From CAYPEK01 sp964409645 (GTDB lineage Bacteria > UBP15 > UBA6099): a stretch of DNA of 64,000 nucleotides. Position 1 is the stretch's first letter. Every line of letters starts with the position of its first letter. Below the pieces are notes generated by a model that did no database searches, was not told the origin of the DNA, and saw only the letters and a list, made by a program, of their open reading frames with translations. Of the stretch, positions 42,945 through 50,426 are shown piece by piece. The stretch is from contig CAYPEK010000008.1 of the NCBI GenBank assembly GCA_964409645.1, forward strand, positions 4,024 through 68,023, written 5' to 3'. A program made the position numbers and the translations under genes.

Positions 42945-44150
42945 TTATCTGCCGAATATTCCGATGCTGCACACGCTCATTGCGGGGAAGCCGCCGAGGT
43001 TGTGCGTGAGTGCGAGTTTATCCGGATATTTGATCTTCCGTTCTTCCGGCACTCTGCCGAGTATCTGCAGGTAGCACTCGTAGATCATGCGGATGCCCGA
43101 CGCGCCGATGGGGTGGCCGAAGCATTTCAGGCCGCCGTCCGGCTGGCAGGGCACTTCGCCCTTGAGGTCGTAGAAGCCGGCGTCGATGTCTTCCTTCGCT
43201 TTGCCGACGGGAGATATCTGCAGGTCTTCATACGTCGCGAGCTCGGTGATGGAGAAGCAGTCGTGGACTTCCATCATGCCGATTTCTTCGCGCGGGTTTT
43301 TGACGCCCGCTTCGGCGTACGCGCGTTTTCCGGCTTCGCGGGTCGGCATTACGTATGTGCCGTCCCAGTCGGTGTAGAGGAGTTCTTCGCCCGACGTGCA
43401 GGCGATCTGGAGCGCCTTGACGCGGATGAAGTCGTCGCCTTTGAGCTTCTTGGCGATTTCGGGTGTTGTGACAATCGCACAGGCGGCGCCGTCGCTGACG
43501 CCGCAGCAGTCGAAGAGTCCGAGCGGCTCGGCGATGATCGGGGCTTTCATGATCTGCTCGACGGTGGCCGCTTTGCGGAGGTGCGCTTTAGGGTTGAGCG
43601 CGCCGTTGGCGTGGCTCTTCGCGGAGATTTTCGCGAGTGTCGTTTTGCCTTCGTCGCGGGAGAGTCCGTACTTGTCGAAGTAGCGTGTTGCCATCATCGC
43701 GAATCCGCCGGGGGCGGTGATGTTGGCGAGAATCATTCGGTTGCGGGTGCCCATGGCCTGACCGAAATCGGGAAGGCCGCCGTAGCCGGTGTCTTTGAGT
43801 TTTTCGACGCCCATCGCGAGCGCGATATCGACTGCGCCGGAAGCGACCGCATAGACGGCGCCGCGGAACGATTCAGTACCGCTGGCGCAGAAGTTTTCGA
43901 CGCGGCTGCAGGGGATGAACGGGAGTTTGAGCGCGAGCGAGATCGGGATCGCGGATTTTCCGACGTTGATCTCCTCGAAGCAGACGCCCATCCACGCCGC
44001 CTGAATGTCTTTCTTTTCGATGCCGGCGTCCTTGATGCATTCGGCGAACGCTTCCACCATCAGGTCGTCGGCGCCTTTGTCCCAGTGCTCGCCGAACTTG
44101 GTGCAGCCCATTCCGATAACTGCAACTTTATCTCTGATACCTTCAGCCAT
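42945..44150 (-). CDS. Thiolase-family acyl-CoA acyltransferase
   Basis: 401 residues from ATG 44150; AAAGGAGG lies inside the end of the upstream gene and the stop is one base before this start, so translation is coupled. 'SRVENFCASGTESFRGAVYAVASGAVDIALAMGVEKL' holds the catalytic Cys88, 'CFGHPIGASGIRMIYECYLQI' the catalytic His, and 'GGFPAMSVCSIGIFGR' the second Cys at the C-terminus. It belongs to the SCP-x/archaeal type found with DUF35 partners. It would condense or cleave acyl-CoAs; the exact reaction is not decidable. Its 3' end is duplicated at 41475-41606. Confidence 0.92.
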   Translation of the reverse strand: MAEGIRDKVAVIGMGCTKFGEHWDKGADDLMVEAFAECIKDAGIEKKDIQAAWMGVCFEEINVGKSAIPISLALKLPFIPCSRVENFCASGTESFRGAVYAVASGAVDIALAMGVEKLKDTGYGGLPDFGQAMGTRNRMILANITAPGGFAMMATRYFDKYGLSRDEGKTTLAKISAKSHANGALNPKAHLRKAATVEQIMKAPIIAEPLGLFDCCGVSDGAACAIVTTPEIAKKLKGDDFIRVKALQIACTSGEELLYTDWDGTYVMPTREAGKRAYAEAGVKNPREEIGMMEVHDCFSITELATYEDLQISPVGKAKEDIDAGFYDLKGEVPCQPDGGLKCFGHPIGASGIRMIYECYLQILGRVPEERKIKYPDKLALTHNLGGFPAMSVCSIGIFGR

Positions 44151-44151
44151 G

Positions 44152-45609
44152 TCAGTTCGCCTCCTTTCCGGGGGCGGGCACAGCTTTCCATGCGTATCCG
44201 CAGATTCCGCGCCCTTCGTCCAGATATTTCAGCCGGAACGATACTTCGACCGGCATTTGAACTTTCATCGACTTGATGTCCACGTCTGTGAAATCGATCC
44301 AGAGGCGGCCGCCGCCGTCCATGTCAACGAGCCCGTAGATTGCGGGCGGGTCGTAGCTGAATGCCAGCATGTCGCCGGTGAACGTGAACAGCTTGCCGGT
44401 TTTGCCGGCGAAGCGGTATGGCTCCATCTGGTCAACTGCCTGACATTTCGGGTTCGCGCAGATGCGCTGTGCGGGGTATTGCGGGGTTCCGCACGCTTTG
44501 CACTTGGAGCCGACGAGGCCGAGCACGATGCGGCGGTCGCGGCCGAGCGTCGAGAGCGCTGTGGGCGCCGGGGCTTCTCCGCGGATTCCGACTTCGAGCG
44601 GCTGAATGCCGCGCCACACCATGTATTTCTCGTAGTTGTTGAGCTCTTTGCGATTCGCGAGGGCCGCTTTGACCGCGCGCCGGGCCGGAAGTTGCGTAAT
44701 GGCATCCGTGACCTGAAACAGGAGCACATCCGCGCCGCTGCCGTAGCCGACCACGACGATCTTGTCGCCGGGTTTCGCGTCTTCGAGGGCCGCCGCGAGC
44801 ATCAGGCCCGCCTGAGCGGCGCCGCAGTCGCCCACGTTCGCCGACATCGGATCCTGTATCTGCTCGGGAGCGAGACCCATCTTTTTGCCGAATGCGCTCA
44901 TGTTGGCGCCGAGGCCGATCACGAGTTTCGAGATCGTGTTGGGCATTACGCCGAGTTTCTGCGCCGCGCCCATGACCGCTTCGGGCAATATTTTCGATAC
45001 GCCCGCGTCACGCACCCAGCGCTCTTCCCACATGCGGACGAACTTGTCGCCGTTCATGCGGCGCTGATCCGCGAAGTCGTAGGAAACCGAATGCGAGCCG
45101 AGGAATTCCGCGATCACGTTTTCGGAGCCGAAGAGGAAGGCCGCGCCGGCGTCGCCGAAGAGGTGTTCGAGCGCGCCGCCGGGTTTTCCGAGTCTGCATT
45201 CCGACATGCAGGCGAGCGATTGTTTCGCGCGGCCCGCCGCAACCGCGTCGAGCGCGGAGAGCATTGCCGTGGTGCCGGCCTTGAGGCCGCCGGTGACGTC
45301 CGATGTGCCGACGTCTCCTTTGAGGTCGAGCGCGCCGGAGACTATCGACGCGTTCATCCGTTCGATGTAAGGCAGAGTGGTCGAGCCGACGAAGAGCGCG
45401 TCGATCTTCCCGGCATCGAGCCCCGCGAGGCAGTTCATCGCCGCGTTTGCCGCAAGCGTGATGCTGTCCTCGTCGTAATTGCAAACCGAGCGTTCGCCCT
45501 TTGCGATGCCGGCCGTGAACGGGGCATACCAGCCCATGGCCTGAAAGATCGCCTGCCGCTGGAGCCTGTAGCGGGGGATGTACGCTCCGTACGAGGTGAT
45601 TCCAACCAT
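44152..45609 (-). CDS. HMG-CoA synthase-like/DUF35 fusion lacking the active Cys
   Basis: 485 residues from ATG 45609 with AAAGGAG upstream. Residues 1-335 have the HMG-CoA synthase/KAS III fold ('VGITSYGAYIPRYRLQRQ', 'NYDEDSITLAANAAMNCL' with the family Glu). At the nucleophile site the normal ACKAGT reads GLKAGT, so Leu109 replaces Cys. From about 335 the DUF35 part begins: a rubredoxin-like zinc ribbon (Cys370, 373, 384, 389) and an OB-fold ('GKLFTFTGDMLAFSYDPPAIYGLVDMDGGGRLWIDFTD'). In archaea HMG-CoA synthase, DUF35 and thiolase form one complex in which acetoacetyl-CoA is channelled. Here the fusion probably serves as acyl-CoA-holding partner of the thiolase rather than a synthase. Confidence 0.85.
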   Translation of the reverse strand: MVGITSYGAYIPRYRLQRQAIFQAMGWYAPFTAGIAKGERSVCNYDEDSITLAANAAMNCLAGLDAGKIDALFVGSTTLPYIERMNASIVSGALDLKGDVGTSDVTGGLKAGTTAMLSALDAVAAGRAKQSLACMSECRLGKPGGALEHLFGDAGAAFLFGSENVIAEFLGSHSVSYDFADQRRMNGDKFVRMWEERWVRDAGVSKILPEAVMGAAQKLGVMPNTISKLVIGLGANMSAFGKKMGLAPEQIQDPMSANVGDCGAAQAGLMLAAALEDAKPGDKIVVVGYGSGADVLLFQVTDAITQLPARRAVKAALANRKELNNYEKYMVWRGIQPLEVGIRGEAPAPTALSTLGRDRRIVLGLVGSKCKACGTPQYPAQRICANPKCQAVDQMEPYRFAGKTGKLFTFTGDMLAFSYDPPAIYGLVDMDGGGRLWIDFTDVDIKSMKVQMPVEVSFRLKYLDEGRGICGYAWKAVPAPGKEAN

Positions 45610-45720
45610 AGAATCGCTCCTTTCATGAAATATTTATTTTGAATCATTAACAGCAGAGATATTCTGAGAGAGTTATCCCGGCCGGGAGCATTCTACATCG
45701 GGGCGTGCGCGGCGTCAATG

Positions 45721-45736
45721 TGTGATTTTTTTCACA
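45721..45736. promoter_or_regulatory. CRP-type operator TGTGA-N6-TCACA
   Basis: Both half-sites match the E. coli CRP core exactly, with an all-T spacer. It lies between divergent genes (44152-45609 minus and 45829-47721 plus), 112 nt from the first start and 93 from the second. A possible extended -10, TGATAGAAT, is at 45790-45798. Confidence 0.5.
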
Positions 45737-45742
45737 TGGTTG

Positions 45743-45769
45743 CGCGGCGTGCGGGCCGCGTAATTTTTT
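45743..45769 (+). terminator. GC hairpin followed by T-run
   Basis: CGCGGC pairs with GCCGCG over a 6-nt loop and is followed by TAATTTTTT. No plus-strand gene precedes it, so it may be an attenuator-like or repeat-derived hairpin rather than a true terminator. Confidence 0.35.
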
Positions 45770-45828
45770 GTAACGGTTTTGACGTTTTGTGATAGAATAG
45801 GACGTCAAAATTGACTCTGAGGTGGTAC

Positions 45829-47721
45829 ATGGCTTTAAGACGATATATCTGTTTGGCGATTTGTATGATTGCGTTTGCGACCTGCGTGCGGCAGGCTGTT
45901 TCCGCTCCGCACGCGGACAGGCAGGTGACGCTCGGCGCGACGACGTTCGATTACGGCGCGGGGCCGGAACGGATCGAGCAGTTCTATAAAGACGCGGGCG
46001 TCGAGAGCTGGGCGGCGGCCGGCGTGACGAGCTGGGAAAGCTACATCCGCTGGAAGGGCATCGAACCGCTGCCGGATAATTGGGATTTCACCACGTACGA
46101 TAAGGAGCTGGAGGTGCTCACGCGCAACAATATTAAGTGGGTGCCGTTCCTGATCGCCGGTCCGAACTATACGACTCCGTGGTGGTTCATGAACTCAGCC
46201 GACGCGCTGTTTTACCGCTGCCTCGAACACGGCACGGACAGCGGCGTGCAGAGCCTGTTCAACCCCGCGCTGCGTCCGCACGTCGAGGAGTTCATCGCGA
46301 AGTTCGCCGAGCACTACAAGCCGACGGGCGCGATCGAGAGCGTTCTGCTCGGCATCACCGGCGACTACGGCGAGGCGATTTATCCGGTGGAGGATGTGGG
46401 GCACTGGACGGGCGCGTACCACCAGCACCCGGGGTTCTGGGCGGGCGACCGCGCGGCGCGCGCGAGTTTCGTCGCGTGGCTGACGGCGAAGTACGGCGAC
46501 GTCGGCGCGCTGAACAAGGCGTGGGGCGCGGGCTACGCGTCGTTCGGCGACGTCGCGCCGTTTCTTCCGGAGAATAAACCGAGCGACATTGCATGGCTGG
46601 ACATGATGGAGTGGTACCGGAATGGGATCGAGGACTGGGCGGATTTCTGGCTGGCGACGACGCGGAAGAATTTTCCCGATACGCCGATCTATCTTTGCAC
46701 GGGCGGCCAAGGTGAGATTCGCCACGGGTCGCGATTCGGCAGACAGGTGAAGATCGCGGCGAAGTACGGCGCAGGCGTGCGGATCACGAATGAGGGGAGC
46801 GAATACCCGAGGAATTTCACTCTGACGCGCTGGGTGGCGTCCGCAAGCAAATTTTATAAAACTTACTATGGGTTCGAGCCGGCGAGCGGCGTGGACGAAA
46901 ACGGGTTGCTCCGCCGGGTGTACAATGTGACGGCGAGCGGCGCGCAGCAGCTTTTCGAGTACAACGGCAACGCGTACCACGGCGGCTGGGTCAACAACTG
47001 GCCAGCCATGGTGACGAGGTTTGAAACCGCGGACTCGATCACGCCGGTCGCGGTGTTTATTCCGGAAACTTATCTCGTTCTGAATCAGGACAGTCTCAAC
47101 GGTTTTTACACTATGTTGCGTTTCATTCGGGATGTGGCCGATTTTAATTTTGTGGACGAAACGATGGCGGCCGACGGCGCGCTTGAGGGATATGAAGTGC
47201 TGCTGATGCCGGAGGGGACGATCGTGGGCGACGCGGCGGGCGCGGCGATCGAGAAGTGGGCGCGTGGCGGCGGGTTGCTCGTCGGCCCCGAACTCGCCGG
47301 GGTGAAACTCGTATCCGGCGCGCCGCTGCTGCCGGGCTTCACATCGCCGGGGACAAACAGCAAGAAGATTGCTGAAATGGCGAAACCGTACGGGAAGGGG
47401 TTCGTGGCGTCGTACTCCGCGGAGCTCGCGCAGTTGATGAAGGCCATGAGGAAGCAGGATGTGGCGCGGGAGGCGTTCTTCCGCGCGTGCACGGTGGACA
47501 AGCGCTACTCCTGCCTGCCGGAGGCGGACGGGCAGTCGGACGGTGTTTATACTACGCTGACGCGCGATGGGTTGCTGATGCTCAACACGACGGACCTGCC
47601 GTTTTCGCGCGAGGTGAAGCTCCACGGGCCGACTCTCAAGCGGCTCGGCATCGAAGGCGCTCCGGCGAAGATGAATGTGAGCTTGCCCCCCCAGAGTTTC
47701 GAGCTGATTAAATTTAAATGA
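45829..47721 (+). CDS. Secreted GH42-like glycoside hydrolase
   Basis: 630 residues from ATG 45829, six bases after GAGG; a TTG at 45811 is less likely. The signal peptide ends near 'VSA'. The GH-A barrel shows 'GVTSWESYIRWKGIEPLPDNWDFTTYDKELEVLTRNNIKWVPFLIAGPNYTTPWW' and 'SVLLGITGDYGEAIYPV' with Glu182 as the likely acid/base. The nucleophile is probably in 'AGVRITNEGSEYPRN'. Residues about 420-560 ('YEVLLMPEGTIVGDAAGAAIEKWARGGGLLVGPEL') resemble the trimerisation domain of GH42 beta-galactosidases. GH14-like members also share the GD-YGE segment, so the substrate is not settled. The amidohydrolase follows 58 nt later. Confidence 0.75.
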   Translation: MALRRYICLAICMIAFATCVRQAVSAPHADRQVTLGATTFDYGAGPERIEQFYKDAGVESWAAAGVTSWESYIRWKGIEPLPDNWDFTTYDKELEVLTRNNIKWVPFLIAGPNYTTPWWFMNSADALFYRCLEHGTDSGVQSLFNPALRPHVEEFIAKFAEHYKPTGAIESVLLGITGDYGEAIYPVEDVGHWTGAYHQHPGFWAGDRAARASFVAWLTAKYGDVGALNKAWGAGYASFGDVAPFLPENKPSDIAWLDMMEWYRNGIEDWADFWLATTRKNFPDTPIYLCTGGQGEIRHGSRFGRQVKIAAKYGAGVRITNEGSEYPRNFTLTRWVASASKFYKTYYGFEPASGVDENGLLRRVYNVTASGAQQLFEYNGNAYHGGWVNNWPAMVTRFETADSITPVAVFIPETYLVLNQDSLNGFYTMLRFIRDVADFNFVDETMAADGALEGYEVLLMPEGTIVGDAAGAAIEKWARGGGLLVGPELAGVKLVSGAPLLPGFTSPGTNSKKIAEMAKPYGKGFVASYSAELAQLMKAMRKQDVAREAFFRACTVDKRYSCLPEADGQSDGVYTTLTRDGLLMLNTTDLPFSREVKLHGPTLKRLGIEGAPAKMNVSLPPQSFELIKFK

Positions 47722-47779
47722 TTTGCCATAAAGGCACTAAAACGCATAAAAAGACATGAATTTTACGGAGGCCGGGATT

Positions 47780-48811
47780 GTGAACAAAGTCAAACTGCAA
47801 TACGAAAGTGTAAATGCGCTTGCGGAACTCGATTATTTCCGCATCGGCGACGACGGGAAAATTGCGCTGGCGTCGAAAGACCTCGGTCCTATCATCGACA
47901 TGCACACGCACCTCGGATTCGGCTCCGCGTTCGCGCCGCCGATCGACCTCTCGAAGCGCACGCATCTGGTCTCGTACAGCTTCCACGAAACCGGACACCG
48001 CGTTGACCTCTCCGTCTATTCCGGGATCAACCTCACGCGCGAGAACCGCGACGGGATGTTCCGCGACTACATCGAGGCCGGCTTGCTCGGCAGGGGCGCT
48101 GTCACCACGTACACCGCCGCGAACCTCATCGCCGAGATGGACCGCATGGGGCTTGAGCGCGCCGTGTCGCTCGCGATGGACCTCCCCGGCAGCATGCGGG
48201 TGTCCGAGTTGCACATCCGCGCCGCGGGCGACGGCAGCCGAATCGTCCCGTTCTGCGGGGTCAGTCCACGCTCGCTTTTGTGGGAGCGGCACGTCGAAAA
48301 ATGCATCGAACTCGGCGCGCGCGGCCTCAAATATCACCCGTACATCAACATCATGGCGCCCAGCCACCCCACGGCGATCAAGCTCTTCAAGCGGTGGTCG
48401 CGCTCCGGACTGCCCATCCTTTTCCACACCTCTCACAACGGTGTCGAACCCGCCATTCTCAGGCAGTTCTCCGACATCGAACTCTACAGCGAGCCGCTTC
48501 GCCGCCTGCCGGACGCCACGTTTGTGCTCGGACACGCCGGAATGGGCTACTACCGCGAGGCGGCCGCAATGGCAAAATCGCATGGCAACACCTACCTCGA
48601 AATCGGCGGCCAGCCGCCCGATGTCGTCCGCGAACTGATCGACCTTGTCGGCCCGGACAAGTTGCTGTATGGCTCCGACTGGCCCGTGTATCCACTCGCC
48701 ATGCCGCTCGCGAAAGTTTTCATCGCCACCGAAGGCGACCCGGAAACCCGGCGCAAAATTCTCTACGAAAATGCGAACGCACTCCTGAACCGCACAGCGA
48801 AAAAACAGTAG
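47780..48811 (+). CDS. Amidohydrolase (amidohydrolase-2 type)
   Basis: 343 residues from GTG 47780, eight bases after GGAGG; the ATG at 47756 in frame has no ribosome site. The metal-site residues follow the family order: 'IIDMHTHLGFG' (HxH), 'GLKYHPYINIM', 'PILFHTSHNGV' (His), 'FVLGHAGMGYY' (His) and 'LLYGSDWPVYPL' (Asp). It hydrolyses or decarboxylates small ring or amide compounds; the substrate is unknown. It lies in the same direction as the GH42-like gene, 58 nt downstream. Confidence 0.88.
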   Translation: MNKVKLQYESVNALAELDYFRIGDDGKIALASKDLGPIIDMHTHLGFGSAFAPPIDLSKRTHLVSYSFHETGHRVDLSVYSGINLTRENRDGMFRDYIEAGLLGRGAVTTYTAANLIAEMDRMGLERAVSLAMDLPGSMRVSELHIRAAGDGSRIVPFCGVSPRSLLWERHVEKCIELGARGLKYHPYINIMAPSHPTAIKLFKRWSRSGLPILFHTSHNGVEPAILRQFSDIELYSEPLRRLPDATFVLGHAGMGYYREAAAMAKSHGNTYLEIGGQPPDVVRELIDLVGPDKLLYGSDWPVYPLAMPLAKVFIATEGDPETRRKILYENANALLNRTAKKQ

Positions 48812-49373
48812 CCGGCAGCTGGTAGCTGGGGACTGGGGAAATCCGAGCCGCGCGCGTCAGCAAGCGGTCACGTAGAAGAATAAATTAGCAAACTGGTAAA
48901 AGAGCCAAAAGCAGGGACTGGCAACGCGGCTTTGTCGCGGTGCCTGTCCCCCTTTGAAGCAGCATAAATACAGTCGCAAGAATCGGGATCGTGAACTCAG
49001 GAAAAAAGGCAAAAAGCCACTTGATAGTTATGTAGCAGGGCGGGGTTGCCGATCATTAATCCGAGCCGCGACCCGGCGTTTTTTAAATAATCACCACAAA
49101 GACACCAAGACACAAAGGGAATACGAAAAGCGGCACAGCCGCTTTTTTGAGATTACGCCACGTGTTTATCCCATGAATGGTTTTATATGAGCGAAGCGAA
49201 TCCGAGCCGCGCGCGTCAGAGCGCGATTATGTTTACTTTGTGTCTTGGTGCCTTTGTGGTGGATTTTATAAAGGCAACCCGGCGTCGCTGAAGAAGTAAC
49301 AAACATACTTCTCTCTTGTGATAATTCCACAATTTGATTATAAGCATAATAATAAGCAGGGGAGGGTGGCCGA
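48812..49373. repeat. Composite repeat cluster, no gene
   Basis: Holds an exact family A copy (48845-48873), a GGGAC...GTCCC hairpin (48914-48950, 13 pairs with two mismatches), family B GGGCGGGGTT (49036-49062), the reverse of family D (ACCACAAAGACACCAAGACA, 49092-49117), a truncated family A (49204-49219) and family D (49236-49262). The last 50 nt are the leader of the next gene. Confidence 0.8.
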
Positions 49374-50399
49374 ATGGAATACAGGATGCTTGGCAGCACA
49401 GGATTGAAGATTTCCGAACTCGGATTCGGCGGGATTCCGATACTGCGTCTCGAAACAGACGAGGCCGTCCGCATCCTGCGGCGCGCGCTCGACCTTGGCA
49501 TAACGTTCTTCGACACCGCCAATCTTTACAAGGACAGCGAGACCAAAATGGGACTCGCGTTCTCCGGCGTGCGCGACAGGATTGTCCTCGCGACAAAGAC
49601 TCTGAATCGGGACGCCGCAGGCGCTGTCAAGCAACTCGAAAACAGTCTCCGCTGCCTCAAAACGGACCATATCGACCTCTACCAACTGCATCAGGTGATT
49701 GATGACGCTGTGCTCGACGCCCTGATGGCTCCGGACGGCGCATACGGGGCGCTTGTCAAAGCGAAGGAGGCGGGCAAGATCGGCCACATCGGCGTCACCT
49801 CGCACAATCTGGATATGTCCGTGAAACTGGCGAAAACCGGACTGTTTGAGACCGTGCAGTTCCCGTTCAATTTCATCGAGAAGGAACCGGCGGACGAACT
49901 CATCGTGGCCGCGCGCGAGCGCGGAATGGGGATGATCGCGATGAAACCGTTTGCGGGCGGCGCGATAGACAACGCGGTCCTCGCGTTTAAATTCCTGCGG
50001 CAGTACCCGGAAGTGGTCCCGATCCCCGGCTGTGATTCCGTCGCGTCGGTGGACGAATTGGTGTCGTTCTACGACCGGCCGAACGAGTTGACGGACGGCG
50101 ACTTGGCGCTGATGGAGGAGTACCGGACGAAGCTCGGGAGGCGGTTCTGTCGCCGTTGCGAGTACTGCCAGCCGTGTCCGAACGGAGTGGAAATAACTTT
50201 GTCGATGGGTTACCCGATACTCGTGTCGCGGATGTCAGTGGCGATCGGAACCGCGTGGGCTGCATCCGCGATGGAGTCCACGCTCAACTGCACCGAATGC
50301 GGCGAATGCATCGAGCGCTGTCCCTACGACCTCCCCATCCCGGACGTTCTCAAGGAAAACTACGCCCTGTACAAAAAGCATATCGAAGAACTGAAGTAG
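49374..50399 (+). CDS. Fe-S aldo/keto reductase
   Basis: 341 residues from ATG 49374 with GGGAGGG upstream. The TIM barrel begins 'MEYRMLGSTGLKISELGFGGIPI' with 'LGITFFDTANLYKDSETKMGLAF' (Asp and Tyr), 'IVLATKTLN' (Lys) and 'IDLYQLHQV' (His). The C-terminal part has two Cys groups, 'FCRRCEYCQPCPNGVEI' and 'LNCTECGECIERCPYDLPIP', that match 4Fe-4S binding in this branch. These reduce sugar or other carbonyls with NAD(P)H, possibly linked to ferredoxin. A diverged paralogue is at 41771-42871. Confidence 0.9.
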   Translation: MEYRMLGSTGLKISELGFGGIPILRLETDEAVRILRRALDLGITFFDTANLYKDSETKMGLAFSGVRDRIVLATKTLNRDAAGAVKQLENSLRCLKTDHIDLYQLHQVIDDAVLDALMAPDGAYGALVKAKEAGKIGHIGVTSHNLDMSVKLAKTGLFETVQFPFNFIEKEPADELIVAARERGMGMIAMKPFAGGAIDNAVLAFKFLRQYPEVVPIPGCDSVASVDELVSFYDRPNELTDGDLALMEEYRTKLGRRFCRRCEYCQPCPNGVEITLSMGYPILVSRMSVAIGTAWAASAMESTLNCTECGECIERCPYDLPIPDVLKENYALYKKHIEELK

Positions 50400-50426
50400 T
50401 AATTTCTAAAAAACACAGTTGCGAAA

